Counted from the stretch's first letter, positions 45,830-55,511 are shown. The stretch: 64,000 nucleotides of DNA from Magnetococcus marinus MC-1 (GCF_000014865.1 NC_008576.1:277501-341500); one strand, 5' to 3'. Translations and numbers: made by a program. Notes: generated by a model from the letters alone, not told the origin.

Positions 45830-46105
45830 ATGAACGACATCAGCACGATGGTAAAATTGCAAACCGCAGCCCAACAACCCAAGCCAGCCGCCCCCACGAA
45901 AAGTGGCGGACATGGCGTAGAACCTTCACCCATTCTCAACCCAAGCCCAGCTAAGGATGTGGTGACTTTGCAACGCTCGGAACCGGTGGTAAAGGCCATA
46001 GATGCCATGGTCAATGAGGTGATGGATGCCCTAATCAACCACGAAGTTGACCTAAGCGCCCTGACCCATAATCTGAGTAAACAGAGCAGCAAACTGGTTC
46101 AGTAG
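45830..46105 (+). CDS. small hypothetical protein
   Basis: A 91-residue protein: proline/lysine-rich N-terminal half (QPKPAAPTKSGG), then two helices (EPVVKAIDAMVNEVMDALINHEVDLSALTHNLSKQSSKLV). The layout resembles small regulators or flagellar-associated peptides, but I cannot name a family. GAGAGAG precedes the ATG and a terminator follows 35 nt after the stop. Confidence 0.6.
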   Translation: MNDISTMVKLQTAAQQPKPAAPTKSGGHGVEPSPILNPSPAKDVVTLQRSEPVVKAIDAMVNEVMDALINHEVDLSALTHNLSKQSSKLVQ

Positions 46106-46140
46106 CAATCTCTTGGTGATGGTGTAGGTATGACCCCCGC

Positions 46141-46175
46141 AAAGCCTTTTTATCCCATTGGATAAAAGGGCTTTT
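46141..46175 (+). terminator. terminator after small hypothetical gene
   Basis: A 15-bp stem with one wobble (46141-46155 with 46160-46174) and loop CATT, ending in T residues. Confidence 0.75.
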
Positions 46176-46208
46176 GTGGTTTTATGGGTCGTTGTCTAAG
46201 CGGTGCTC

Positions 46209-46559
46209 TTACGGAAAAAGCGCTAACACCGACTCCGGCGGACGACCCAGAACTGCCCGCTCACCATGAACCACCACCGGGCGTTCCATCAATTTCGGGT
46301 GTGCCACCAGCACGTTGAGCAACTGATCGTCGGTTAGGTTGGGATCGTGCAGATGGTTCTCTTTATAGGCCTCTTCCCCTTTGCGCAAAATCTCTCTGGG
46401 GGAGCACCCCAACTGTGCCAGCAAATTTTGTAAAGCCGCTTTATCCAGAGGGGTTTTTAGATACTCCACCACCGTCGGTTCAATGCCTTTATCCTGCAAA
46501 ATTTGCAGGGTTTGGCGTGATTTCGAGCAGCGGGGATTGTGGTAAATGGTGACGGACAT
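46209..46559 (-). CDS. arsC: ArsC-family arsenate reductase (glutaredoxin type)
   Basis: A 116-residue thioredoxin-fold protein with YHNPRCSKSRQTL (catalytic Cys11) and PKLMERPVVVHG, the Arg-rich site of glutaredoxin-dependent arsenate reductases. It would reduce arsenate to arsenite. No arsB, acr3 or arsR is adjacent, so a general redox role (the family includes YffB and Spx relatives) remains open. It starts 15 nt after the yqaA stop. Confidence 0.87.
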   Translation of the reverse strand: MSVTIYHNPRCSKSRQTLQILQDKGIEPTVVEYLKTPLDKAALQNLLAQLGCSPREILRKGEEAYKENHLHDPNLTDDQLLNVLVAHPKLMERPVVVHGERAVLGRPPESVLALFP

Positions 46560-46574
46560 AGGGTTTTCTCCAAC

Positions 46575-46997
46575 TTAGGCGAGTAGATATAAAAGCACCC
46601 CATAACGCCCCCCCTTACCGAGGGAGACCAGGGGAATAAACAGATAAAGTGGGGTACGAAACAGCCCCGCCACCAAGGTCAAGGGATCACCGATCACCGG
46701 CACCCAAGCCAGGAGTAAACTCCACACCCCAAACCGATCATAGCGCTGTTTTGCCGTGCTTAGTGCCTGGGGCGAAACAGGAAACCAGCGGTGGTGTTGC
46801 CATTTCATCAGCCATCCACCTAGGTACCAGTTTACCAACGCCCCCAACACATTACCAGCGGTGGCCGCCAACCATAAATGCCACAAGGACCACTCCCCAG
46901 TGGCGGCCATGCTACCGAGCATAAGTTCGGATGAGAAGGGTAAAAGGGTTGCGGCCAGCAGAGCCAATAGAAAAAGTGTGATCAACCCCATGCCCAT
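46575..46997 (-). CDS. yqaA: YqaA family (DedA-like) membrane protein
   Basis: A 140-residue inner-membrane protein with about four hydrophobic segments and the family marks LLPFSSELML, AATAGNVLGALVNWYLG, FGVWSLLLAWVPVIGDPLTLVAGLF. It is as long as E. coli YqaA (142). ATG at 46997 has AGAGGA upstream; the reading from 47069 is not needed. YqaA/DedA-type proteins are linked to lipid scrambling and envelope homeostasis. Confidence 0.88.
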   Translation of the reverse strand: MGMGLITLFLLALLAATLLPFSSELMLGSMAATGEWSLWHLWLAATAGNVLGALVNWYLGGWLMKWQHHRWFPVSPQALSTAKQRYDRFGVWSLLLAWVPVIGDPLTLVAGLFRTPLYLFIPLVSLGKGGRYGVLLYLLA

Positions 46998-47216
46998 GCA
47001 AATGTCCTCTTTTTGGGTTAAACAGCCGAGCCAACCGGTTAAATGGTAACGCTTGCACCTATTGGGCACAATCTTTGCGTTAAAGCCGTTGGATGGTTCA
47101 CTCTATCCATACATCCAGGTCTGACCCAACAGGTTTTAGGCTTGACCCTGATTCCGCATGTGCCGCCCCTTGAGGCGTGGTGCTTGTTAACATCCAGATG
47201 AAACCGGATCGCAGCC

Positions 47217-49985
47217 ATGCATACCATTATCCGATTCATGCTTCTACCCATGCTCATGCTTGTTGGGCTGGAGTGCCATGCAGCTCTGCCCTATGCGCAC
47301 GGCACAGCACCACCGGAAGGTGTTGAAAATCAGGGTGTAAGTACCTATCAGGCTCCCGAAGCCACCAAGGCTGTGCAGCGTAATTTGGATCCGCGTGCGC
47401 TGTTGGCCCCTCCCCAGCGAGAGGCGGTTTTCTCTCCAGACGGCAACCGGTTGGCGGAAACCGCCCAAGGGGGTGGTATTCAGGTACGCACCGTGGGTTT
47501 AGAGGATCAAGCCGTGCGCTTGACGGGTCACCGCAATGGTGTAACCGCCATGGCTTTTTCACCCGCCAGTCAGCGTTTGCTTACCGCCGGTGGAGATCTA
47601 CTGGTTAAACTATGGGATCTGGATAACAGTCAGCTAATTTACACCTTAGCCGGTCACGCAGCCCCGGTACGGGATGCCGCTTTTTCATCGGATGGCCGGT
47701 TTATTCTCACCGCCAGTGATGATGGTACCGTACGCCTGTGGGATACCGAGAGTGGTCGTATGCTGGGTGGGCACCAACGTCGCACCCGTCTGTTGACCTT
47801 TACACCAGACCGACGTTATGCCTTGTCGGTGGATACCGACGAACCCCGCTTGATGCGGCGTTGGGAGGTGGTGACGGGCAAAACCGTTGGTTATTACCAA
47901 GGTCACAACAAAGCGATTACCCGCATGGCCTATGCCCCTGGCGGCTTACGCATGGCCACCGCCGATGCAGGGGGTGGTATTATTCTATGGGAGGCGCAAA
48001 ATCAGACCCCCATCAGTATTTTAGAGGGGCACACCGCCCCCATTAGCGAGCTGGTTTTTAGCCAGGATGGCACCATGTTGCTCAGTGCAGACCGTGTGCA
48101 ATCCTGGATTTTGTGGGATGCCCGTACCGGTCAACCGCTACAGAGTGTGCAGGCCCCGCCTGGCAATATTCTGGCAGCCACTCTGCATGGTGGGCCGCCA
48201 GCCAAACCGCTCTTTTTAGGGGAGCGCGGCATGTTGCGCGTGTGGGACAGTTTAGGGGGGGGTGGGGCTTATTCGCTGCTCAATCCACCCACCCATGACC
48301 CGATGTTGCCCAACCAAGGGGTATCATTGGGCATGCCTCCTGGTACGGCGGGTCCCCATGTACCGGGTACTTGGATGCATCAGAACGCAGCCATTGCGGC
48401 CCCTTCGGTTGGAGGAGAAGCCCCCGCTTTCTCAGGGTCTGGTCATGGATATGGCGCACCAGCCCCCGGTATGCCCGGTGGTCCTGCGTTAAACGGTGCA
48501 GGTGCCGTAACCACACCGGCGAGCCCGCCCGTAGAGGTGCAACCGGGTACGGCTTTGCCGGGAATGCACAGCGCCCCCCCTCAGGATAGTGGGCAAAATA
48601 GGGGTGGGGCAACAATGGCTCCCCCTATGGCACAACCCGCCCAAAGTTTCTCTATGCCCAGTGGTATGCTGCCCAACCAAGGCAGCACCCCCCATGGTTT
48701 AATGCCGGCGGCCCCCCCTGCGGTGCAGGGTAAACGCGCTGATCAATCCAGCGTTTATCGTCCCGTGGCACTGGATGCTACCCCCGTGATGCAAGGACAG
48801 GTTATTCCGGGTCCTGGGCATCCAACTGGCGGGGCAGGTGGGCGTGGGGTGGCCATACCAGAGCGTAATAAAGCGTTGGGTCAGGTGTTGACGGCTCCAC
48901 CCATTCCTGGTGCTGTATTGGCTGCGCGGCCCCAGGTTACGCCCAAGCATAAGACCGCCATAGCGATCCCCGCACCTGAACCGGTGGTCACAAAAAAGGC
49001 TGAGACGCTCCCCAAAAAGGCCCCTGTCTGGGTAAAACCAGCCAGACCTCCTGCGGCACCGGTTAATCTGGTTGCTACGGTGAATCCGGAAACCGTGCCA
49101 ACGCAGGACACCAACAGTGTGGTGGATGCAGACACGGGTATTACCTTTGTAGAGGTGCCCGGTGGCTGCTTTAGCATGGGGGGTAATGACAAAAATATGA
49201 CGCCTGCGGAACGGCCAGCCCATGAGGTCTGCTTAACGCCCTTTTGGATGAGCCGGTTTGAAGTTACCCAAGGGCAGTGGGCTGCGGTTATGAAGAAAAA
49301 CCCCTCTTTCTTTAAGCTGGGTCCCAACTATCCGGTGGAGCAGGTCTCTTGGGAGGATGCGCAATCCTTTGTGCAAAAAATCAACCGCAAGGTGGGCCAG
49401 CCCTATTATCAATTACCCACCGAAGCACAGTGGGAATATGCTTGCCGCAGTGGTGGTAAGGATGAGGAGTATTGTGGGGGGGATGACCTGAGTGCGGTGG
49501 GGTGGCACCAGGGTAATGGTGGACTTTCCACCCATGCGGTGGGTTTGCGGCGTCCCAATGGTTTGGGTCTGTTTGATATGAGTGGTAACGTCTTGGAGTG
49601 GACCTTGGACGGTTTTCAAGAGAACTACTATACCAAGAGCCCGCGCAATAATCCCAGTGGGCCTAAAGTGGCCAACCATCGCGCCGCCCGTGGTGGGAGC
49701 TGGCGTACCCCGCCCTTGGATGAGGCACGGGCCACTATGCGCCATGATCTGTCCCCCAAGTTACGGCATGCCTCACTGGGTTTCCGGGTTATTCGTACCA
49801 CGCCGCCACGCCCAGCCCACACCGTTGTGCGTCGTACCGACGAACGCCGTGCTGCCGCCATCACCGTGGAACAGCTTAATATCGCCCAAGCACAACAGCC
49901 CAATATGATCAATGGCATCCCCCGTTTTGTGACACCGCAAGCGGGCTCTATGGATCCCCCGCCGGTGATTTTGCCCACGCCATAA
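47217..49985 (+). CDS. secreted WD40-repeat / SUMF1 (FGE-sulfatase) fusion protein
   Basis: A 922-residue protein with signal peptide (1-22). Residues about 65-345 are WD40 repeats (DGTVRLWDTES, GGIILWEAQN and similar blades). A 270-residue Pro/Gly/Met-rich linker follows, then from about 638 to 861 a SUMF1/formylglycine-enzyme-like domain (FVEVPGGCFSMGG, PVEQVSWEDAQSFVQKIN, LPTEAQWEYACRSGG, GNVLEWTLDGF, RGGSWRTPPLDEAR ... LGFRVIR). The catalytic cysteines of true formylglycine enzymes are not at the expected place after RGGSW, so it likely binds rather than modifies. A scaffold role in the periplasm is inference. Confidence 0.88.
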   Translation: MHTIIRFMLLPMLMLVGLECHAALPYAHGTAPPEGVENQGVSTYQAPEATKAVQRNLDPRALLAPPQREAVFSPDGNRLAETAQGGGIQVRTVGLEDQAVRLTGHRNGVTAMAFSPASQRLLTAGGDLLVKLWDLDNSQLIYTLAGHAAPVRDAAFSSDGRFILTASDDGTVRLWDTESGRMLGGHQRRTRLLTFTPDRRYALSVDTDEPRLMRRWEVVTGKTVGYYQGHNKAITRMAYAPGGLRMATADAGGGIILWEAQNQTPISILEGHTAPISELVFSQDGTMLLSADRVQSWILWDARTGQPLQSVQAPPGNILAATLHGGPPAKPLFLGERGMLRVWDSLGGGGAYSLLNPPTHDPMLPNQGVSLGMPPGTAGPHVPGTWMHQNAAIAAPSVGGEAPAFSGSGHGYGAPAPGMPGGPALNGAGAVTTPASPPVEVQPGTALPGMHSAPPQDSGQNRGGATMAPPMAQPAQSFSMPSGMLPNQGSTPHGLMPAAPPAVQGKRADQSSVYRPVALDATPVMQGQVIPGPGHPTGGAGGRGVAIPERNKALGQVLTAPPIPGAVLAARPQVTPKHKTAIAIPAPEPVVTKKAETLPKKAPVWVKPARPPAAPVNLVATVNPETVPTQDTNSVVDADTGITFVEVPGGCFSMGGNDKNMTPAERPAHEVCLTPFWMSRFEVTQGQWAAVMKKNPSFFKLGPNYPVEQVSWEDAQSFVQKINRKVGQPYYQLPTEAQWEYACRSGGKDEEYCGGDDLSAVGWHQGNGGLSTHAVGLRRPNGLGLFDMSGNVLEWTLDGFQENYYTKSPRNNPSGPKVANHRAARGGSWRTPPLDEARATMRHDLSPKLRHASLGFRVIRTTPPRPAHTVVRRTDERRAAAITVEQLNIAQAQQPNMINGIPRFVTPQAGSMDPPPVILPTP

Positions 49986-50011
49986 GCGGCGATGACACCG
50001 TAACACCCCAC

Positions 50012-50040
50012 AAAAGCCAGCTCTCTTCGAGCTGGCTTTT
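50012..50040 (+). terminator. terminator after WD40-SUMF1 gene
   Basis: A 12-bp perfect stem AAAAGCCAGCTC/GAGCTGGCTTTT with a 5-nt loop, 27 nt after the stop. Confidence 0.85.
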
Positions 50041-50323
50041 GTGTTCACACACACCTCCCTTTGGCCCTGCTTTAATCACCAATATGAACCGATTGTGAGG
50101 CATAACAAGCCTAACATAAATATTAGTCTCATATTTAAATTAATTTTAGTCACCAATAATTAGATATTCCATCTTGTAATATAATAAAAAGAGTATTAAC
50201 CTGCTTGCTGTGCGCACAATTTGGGATAAATGGCCTGCCCAGAAAACTATTTATGTATCAGTGCGCTCGCCATGGGTATGCCGACGGACCATTTTATACA
50301 CCCTATTCCACAGGAGTCAGCGC

Positions 50324-51553
50324 GTGGCAGATCACCCTTGCAACTGTTTTGAGACGCTTTTTAAAGGCCCCTATACACCCATTACCACTCTGGATGCCCT
50401 GCACACCTACCTGCAAGCGGCGGTAACGTTGGAGTTTGCGACCATCCCCGCCTATACCACCGCCCTCTATTCCATGCAGGATACCAGCAGTGGTGCCTAT
50501 CAACTGACCCGCAGTGTCGCGTTTGAAGAGATGTTTCATGTCTATCAAGCGGCCAATTTGTTGGTGGCGGTGGGGGGAGTGCCTCGATTTACGGAGGCCT
50601 ATACCCCGAAATATCCAACCTTTATTCCCAATGCCAACCAACGCACAACCCCCTACATTGGCCTGAACCGGGCCAGCGTGGCCGTGTATGAAACGGTGTT
50701 TATGGGTATTGAAACCCCCGCCCCATACGAAGCGCCACCCCAGGATCAGCAGATACAAACCATTGGACAATTTTACAAAGCCATTGAGCTGGGTTTGATC
50801 TATCTGGAGACGCAGGCGCAGCAGCAGGGGGAGAGCATCTTTAAAAACACCCCCGGTTATGGTCAGCACTTAAACTACTATCTTGGCAAGGGGGGTGGGC
50901 AGATTATCGAAGTGACCAATCTGGACGATGCCAAATTGGCCATTTTGCAGATTGTACAACAGGGTGAAGGGGCGGTGACGCCAGACCATGCCTTGGTTCA
51001 AACATCCCCATGGGGGGCCTACAACCACTATGGGGTGCGGGTGGATGGCAACTATGGCCCCATTGCCGGAACCCCCATGGAGCTTTCCCACTACTTTAAG
51101 TTTAAGCGTGTGGTGGATGGGGTAGATCCCCTGCCCAGCACCTACCCCGTGGTTGGGGTAGCCAGTTTAAGCAACTACAGCAATCCCACGGCCATAGCTA
51201 CGGCCAACCTGTTCAACCAGTACTATTCCCACCTGTTGGTGGCGTTGGAAAACGCCTTTAAGGGGGGGGCAGAGGCACGCAAAACCTATTTACAACAGGC
51301 GATGCCCATCATGAATATCGCCCTTCCCAATTTGGCCCGTGTGCTCATGAGTACCCCCATCTGGGCAGATCAAGCCTCCAGCTCCGTGGGTCCCAACGCA
51401 CTGCCCACTTGGAGCTGGGTTGCGACCACTCCCCAAGCTACCGTGACCGCGACACAACGTTTGGCGGACCAGAATGAGAACGAGGCAGAGGCGCAACTGC
51501 TCCAGCATTGCACCACGGCCCTGGACGGTTTTTGCCGCATGGCTCAAGCCTAA
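50324..51553 (+). CDS. VioB/RebD-type ferritin-like protein
   Basis: A 409-residue soluble protein of the ferritin-like fold found in iminophenyl-pyruvate dimer synthases (VioB/RebD type). Ligand candidates are Glu37 (VTLEFATIPAYTTALYSM) and Glu69 with His72 (FEEMFH), with later glutamates. GTG at 50324 has CAGGAG 7 nt upstream; readings from 50210 are extended and unlike the family. It begins a three-gene unit with lodA- and lodB-like genes, 46 nt before lodA. No pigment-biosynthesis oxidase is nearby, so its partner may be the quinoprotein. Confidence 0.82.
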   Translation: MADHPCNCFETLFKGPYTPITTLDALHTYLQAAVTLEFATIPAYTTALYSMQDTSSGAYQLTRSVAFEEMFHVYQAANLLVAVGGVPRFTEAYTPKYPTFIPNANQRTTPYIGLNRASVAVYETVFMGIETPAPYEAPPQDQQIQTIGQFYKAIELGLIYLETQAQQQGESIFKNTPGYGQHLNYYLGKGGGQIIEVTNLDDAKLAILQIVQQGEGAVTPDHALVQTSPWGAYNHYGVRVDGNYGPIAGTPMELSHYFKFKRVVDGVDPLPSTYPVVGVASLSNYSNPTAIATANLFNQYYSHLLVALENAFKGGAEARKTYLQQAMPIMNIALPNLARVLMSTPIWADQASSSVGPNALPTWSWVATTPQATVTATQRLADQNENEAEAQLLQHCTTALDGFCRMAQA

Positions 51554-51599
51554 ACCACTGCTTTTGTGACATACGCCATTTGAGAATAAGGAAAGTATC

Positions 51600-53426
51600 A
51601 TGTCTCATCCGACATTCAACGCCACCACACAGATCACCGTCTATCCGGCCATTGGTATTGCCCGCGTTGGGGATAGCCAAGGGTTTTATATTGGACCCGA
51701 AACCGCTTGTGCCATGCCCACAGACTTAACAGGCCAAACGGTAGACCAAAACGGTTTGCGAGATGCTGAGCAGAAGATGAAGCGCCAAGCGGCACGTTTT
51801 AGCCTCTATGCCACCGATGACCAAGGCCAAGTCTTTGAGGTAACCCCAGCAACACCAGGGGTAAAGCGTATTGAGTGGACGGTGCATTTGGCCAATAAGA
51901 AGTCCATTTGGTATGAGTTTCAAACCAATCCAGGCGAGCTGGGTTATGCGCCCAACCATCCCTTGCGTAATGCAGATATTACCGATCCAGCTCAGCGCCA
52001 AGGGATGATGATTGATCCAGGTCCCCGGCAGGTGGTGGCGCAGCCAAACCAGCAACAGATCTTTTTTGCCAGCTTTGACGATAGCCAGAGCGAGATTCCC
52101 CACTCCTTTCCCCCAGCCCACACCAAACCCTACGCCATTACCACGTTGGGCGATCTAAGCTTTGATGCCAAGGGGAACCTATTGGTGGTGGGTGGACATG
52201 GGCGCTCGGGTTGCCAGATGAGTAAGGATAACTGCCAAATCACCGCCTACGCCAATAATGATGGTTGGTTTGATGATACCTCAGATGGCCCGGTAGATGC
52301 CCAAATTACCCTAGAGGATGGACAGGTGATCGAGGCCAAGGGGGCGTGGGTCATTGCCGGACCACCGGCCTATGCGCCAGAGGTGGCCAATATGGTGACG
52401 CTGTACGACACCATCTTTGATACGGCGGTCTGTAAGTTGGGGGCTCGTCCTGACATCTTTGCCCAGGGCATGTGGAAAAAGGGGGCGGATGGCTATAAGC
52501 CCTCTTTTGTCGATGAGATTTTACCCCTAATTAAACGGGGTGATGGCTATCCTTGGGTGGTGGCGATTCCGCCCAAGCCCCACCGTTTGCAGTATGATGT
52601 GCTGGGTGATCCCGATCCGGGATATGATCCCATGCGGCAACGTATTCTCAACTATCTGCGGGCCCCGGGGGATGAGAACGTGCTCATTGATCCCAGCCGT
52701 GGTGGCACCATGATGCCCTATTTGGCGGGGGATGGCTGTATTGGTACCACCAACGAGACCAAATCTCGCTACATGCGGTTGACCGATACCCAATATTTTA
52801 TGTTGGAGCAGTGGGCCAACGGCTATTTTCGCACCGAATCCGCCCCGGTTAACCATCCGGGCGAGGCCATCAGCCGTGGCGTGTTGGAGAACTGTGTGGG
52901 TGGTCCCTTTTCACCGGGCATTGAGATGACCTGGGTGTCGCGTCTGCCGCAGATCTATGCCGAGCCTCTGCGTATTCGCAAAAAACCCCAGATTACTTTT
53001 CCGCTCTCCTTGGATTGGGACCCCCTGGTGGGTTTGGAGCCGGGAGATGTGACCAAGTTTATGGCCATTCCCTGGCAGGCCGATTTTAACCTCTGCTCTT
53101 CTCAACCCATTCAGGGGCGCACTTTGTGGTGGTGGCCGGCTCAGCGTCCTTTAAATGTCTACACGCCGCTGAAGGAAGAGATTGATTTTAGTCAGCCTTT
53201 GCAGCAGTTGGTGGAGGGTAAGCAGATCAAGCAGGTGGCCTGGGTTGGGGAGGATTATAATATGAATGGGGGTTCTTACCTGACCTTTCCCACCTATATG
53301 CAGATGGTGGAGCACTGGAAGGAGCTTGGTTTTATTATCAATGTGAGCCGTGATCCAGAGCAGCCGTTGTTAGTGGAGGTAGCGCGTACGCTACCCCGTG
53401 CTGGTTTGGATAGTACGGATAGCTGA
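51600..53426 (+). CDS. LodA/GoxA-like CTQ-dependent amino-acid oxidase
   Basis: LodA-type enzymes oxidatively deaminate lysine or glycine, giving hydrogen peroxide, with a cysteine tryptophylquinone made from a Cys and a Trp. The 608-residue protein has the family start YPAIGIARVGDS, DLSFDAKGNLLVVGG, and the C-terminal PWQADFNLC with Cys499, the expected quinone Cys. Trp candidates are 510-512 (LWWWPAQRP), 548 and 573 (EHWKELGF). No signal peptide is visible. The next gene is the LodB-type flavoprotein needed for the modification. The substrate cannot be told from sequence. AATAAGGAAAG precedes the ATG. Confidence 0.88.
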   Translation: MSHPTFNATTQITVYPAIGIARVGDSQGFYIGPETACAMPTDLTGQTVDQNGLRDAEQKMKRQAARFSLYATDDQGQVFEVTPATPGVKRIEWTVHLANKKSIWYEFQTNPGELGYAPNHPLRNADITDPAQRQGMMIDPGPRQVVAQPNQQQIFFASFDDSQSEIPHSFPPAHTKPYAITTLGDLSFDAKGNLLVVGGHGRSGCQMSKDNCQITAYANNDGWFDDTSDGPVDAQITLEDGQVIEAKGAWVIAGPPAYAPEVANMVTLYDTIFDTAVCKLGARPDIFAQGMWKKGADGYKPSFVDEILPLIKRGDGYPWVVAIPPKPHRLQYDVLGDPDPGYDPMRQRILNYLRAPGDENVLIDPSRGGTMMPYLAGDGCIGTTNETKSRYMRLTDTQYFMLEQWANGYFRTESAPVNHPGEAISRGVLENCVGGPFSPGIEMTWVSRLPQIYAEPLRIRKKPQITFPLSLDWDPLVGLEPGDVTKFMAIPWQADFNLCSSQPIQGRTLWWWPAQRPLNVYTPLKEEIDFSQPLQQLVEGKQIKQVAWVGEDYNMNGGSYLTFPTYMQMVEHWKELGFIINVSRDPEQPLLVEVARTLPRAGLDSTDS

Positions 53427-54511
53427 TGGAAAGGGTCTTGATTCTGGGGGCGGGTCCAGCGGGTGTGGCCACGGCCTTGACCTTACGGCAGCGGGGGGTG
53501 GCACAGATTACGCTGTTACACCGTCCGCTGCCCCACTCGCGCTATCAAACCGGCGAGTCGGCCTCACCGGATGTGGCGCCCCTGTTGCGGCAACTGGAGC
53601 TACCCCAGTTGTTGGAGCAGGGGCAGCATTGGGTGTGTCGGGGTATTCGTTGGCGATGGGGTGGGGCCGAGCTAGCGGAAAATGACTATATGATGCAGGG
53701 TCGGGGCCATGGTTGGCATCTCAACCGGCATCGATTTGATGAACAACTGCGGCAGGCGGCAGAGCATCGGGGTATTGATTTGCATGTGGCAAATTTGACC
53801 CGGTTAGAGCCCATCGCCCAGGGGGGCTACCGGGTTACGTTGAGCGAGCCGGGCGGGGGGGCGCAGCGTCATGATTACCGGGTTTTGGTAGATGCCTCGG
53901 GCCGGGGTGCGCATTTGGCGGGCAAGTTAGGGGTGAGGTGGCAACCACAGGATCGTTTGACGGCCTATTTACGGTTGGGAACCTTAGCGAAAGAGAGTTG
54001 GTTAAAGCACCTCTCTTATGTGGAGGCTACCCCCCATGGATGGTGGTTTGTGGCGGGTATACCGGGGGATCAGGCGGTGGTGGTCTTTTTGACCGATGTG
54101 GAGATTGGCAGGCAGCAGGGGTTGGTGCAAGGGTCGGTTTTTGATGGTTTGTTGGCACAGAGCTTATGGGGAGGGCAGGGGGTAAGCGGGTTAGAAGCGC
54201 GGGTACGCCCCTATGCGGCGCATGTGGGATGGCTACCACAGGTGGTGGGTCGGGACTGGGTGGCGGTGGGGGATGCTGCGTTGGGATTGGATCCGTTGAG
54301 TGCTTCGGGCATTAATGGGGCGTTGGCCGATGGCATAGCGGCGGGTCACGCCTTGGCGGATCATCTACAGGGGGATGCCGGGGCGCTGACCCGCCACGGT
54401 TTGGCTTTGCAGGAGAGCCAGCGTCTTTTTGTTCAAGAGCGACAGATCCACTATGGGCGGGAGCGGCGCTGGTGCGAGCATCCCTTCTGGCAGCGTCGCC
54501 ACCTGGCTTAA
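53426..54511 (+). CDS. LodB-type FAD-dependent maturation protein
   Basis: A 361-residue flavoprotein of the LodB/tryptophan-halogenase-like group, with FAD loop ILGAGPAGVATALTLRQRG at residues 5-23, the QTGESASP segment, and the GDAALGLDPLSASGINGAL second motif (typical of the group). In known LodAB systems it generates the CTQ cofactor of its partner. The ATG overlaps the lodA stop (TGATG), so the two are translationally coupled. The C-terminal part is basic (GRERRWCEHPFWQRRH). Confidence 0.85.
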   Translation: MERVLILGAGPAGVATALTLRQRGVAQITLLHRPLPHSRYQTGESASPDVAPLLRQLELPQLLEQGQHWVCRGIRWRWGGAELAENDYMMQGRGHGWHLNRHRFDEQLRQAAEHRGIDLHVANLTRLEPIAQGGYRVTLSEPGGGAQRHDYRVLVDASGRGAHLAGKLGVRWQPQDRLTAYLRLGTLAKESWLKHLSYVEATPHGWWFVAGIPGDQAVVVFLTDVEIGRQQGLVQGSVFDGLLAQSLWGGQGVSGLEARVRPYAAHVGWLPQVVGRDWVAVGDAALGLDPLSASGINGALADGIAAGHALADHLQGDAGALTRHGLALQESQRLFVQERQIHYGRERRWCEHPFWQRRHLA

Positions 54512-54904
54512 GGCGGTGTGGAGCATAAAGGAAGTCTCTACCCCTCGGTTGAGCGGGGTGGTGGTCTGTTTGGTGCTGGTGGTTTAAACATGCTCAAGTT
54601 TCGCCGTACATTTACCGCTCTGTTAGAGTGAGTAGATCCAAGCAAATCAGGGACAAAGCTGGCCCGTATAGGCTATAATTGTGGTGTCGAATCAGCAATA
54701 TAGCTCAGGGACGAGGCCAACTTCTTGAGACAGCATACCAAGGGACAGGCCATCGTGCCCACTCCCATGCTAATCTTAACCGGGTATTTGCCCAAACAGA
54801 ACGACCAGAGCCCTTACAAAACAACAAAATGCAACACGAACCGCTTGATTCACAACATTATTTTCTGACCGAAACGAACGGCGAGAGTTGAGAAACATGC
54901 CCCG
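54512..54904. other. intergenic region
   Basis: Between lodB-like and a convergent lipoprotein gene. CCCCTC/GAGCGGGG near 54540-54558 can form a weak stem with a bulge but lacks a T run. No gene is supported; a 70-residue frame at 54679 has no ribosome-binding site or recognisable features. Confidence 0.45.
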
Positions 54905-54943
54905 TAAAAAAAGGGGGCTTTGTGATCACCACAAAGCCCCCTT
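54905..54943 (-). terminator. terminator of lipoprotein gene (bottom strand)
   Basis: The 14-bp arms at 54911-54924 and 54930-54943 are followed, on the bottom strand, by seven T residues. It lies 26 nt beyond the lipoprotein stop. Confidence 0.85.
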
Positions 54944-54968
54944 GTCCGTAGTGGTTGCGTTAAATCCG

Positions 54969-55511
54969 CTACATACGAGCAAGCTGCATCAGCTTTTTCC
55001 AGCCATCCAGGGTGCGCCCGCGCAACAACTGGGCATGGGGTTTGGTATCCCACATTTTATAGACAACCAAATCCTCTTTAACAGCAGGCACCCGTTTAAC
55101 CAAGAATAGCGCCCGAAAAGGGGCATCCTCAGCCACGCCTAGATCCTGCTTACGCACTTGCGCCTGCAATAGATAAGCATAACACCCCTCACCAGCCGCT
55201 TGACACTCCTGCACCCCTTGGGGCAGACCACCGGCAACCTCCCAGCCCTCCCGCAGCAGGGGCTCGATCTCATGCACCTTCAAGTGCAACACCCCTTGCT
55301 CACCCAGGGGATCAAAACCCAATGCCTGAAGCTGCTCAACCGTGGTTAAAAAGGGTTCCACCTCATCAAACGCAGCCCGCGATTGGGTGTACTCTGCCCA
55401 TCCTTGAGTGGCAACCTTACTCGGCCCAGTGGTGCGCTGGGGCGTCACCATGGCACAGCCACTCAGCAGCCCCACGGCCACCATTAAAACCAGGAATTTT
55501 AGACCATTCAT
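54969..55511 (-). CDS. putative lipoprotein
   Basis: A 180-residue protein with a lipoprotein signal peptide (LLSGC, Cys19). The mature domain has VEQLQALGFDPLGEQGVLHLKVHEIEPLLREG and a pair CQAAGEGC. It shows some likeness to outer-membrane-anchored SmpA/LptE-like small lipoproteins, but I cannot assign a family. A typical bacterial ribosome-binding site (GGAGGG) precedes the ATG, and a terminator follows the stop. Confidence 0.7.
   Translation of the reverse strand: MNGLKFLVLMVAVGLLSGCAMVTPQRTTGPSKVATQGWAEYTQSRAAFDEVEPFLTTVEQLQALGFDPLGEQGVLHLKVHEIEPLLREGWEVAGGLPQGVQECQAAGEGCYAYLLQAQVRKQDLGVAEDAPFRALFLVKRVPAVKEDLVVYKMWDTKPHAQLLRGRTLDGWKKLMQLARM

Noticed and set aside
54679-54891. 70-residue frame after lodB
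   Set aside because: No ribosome-binding site, no recognised features, and it runs close to the bottom-strand terminator.
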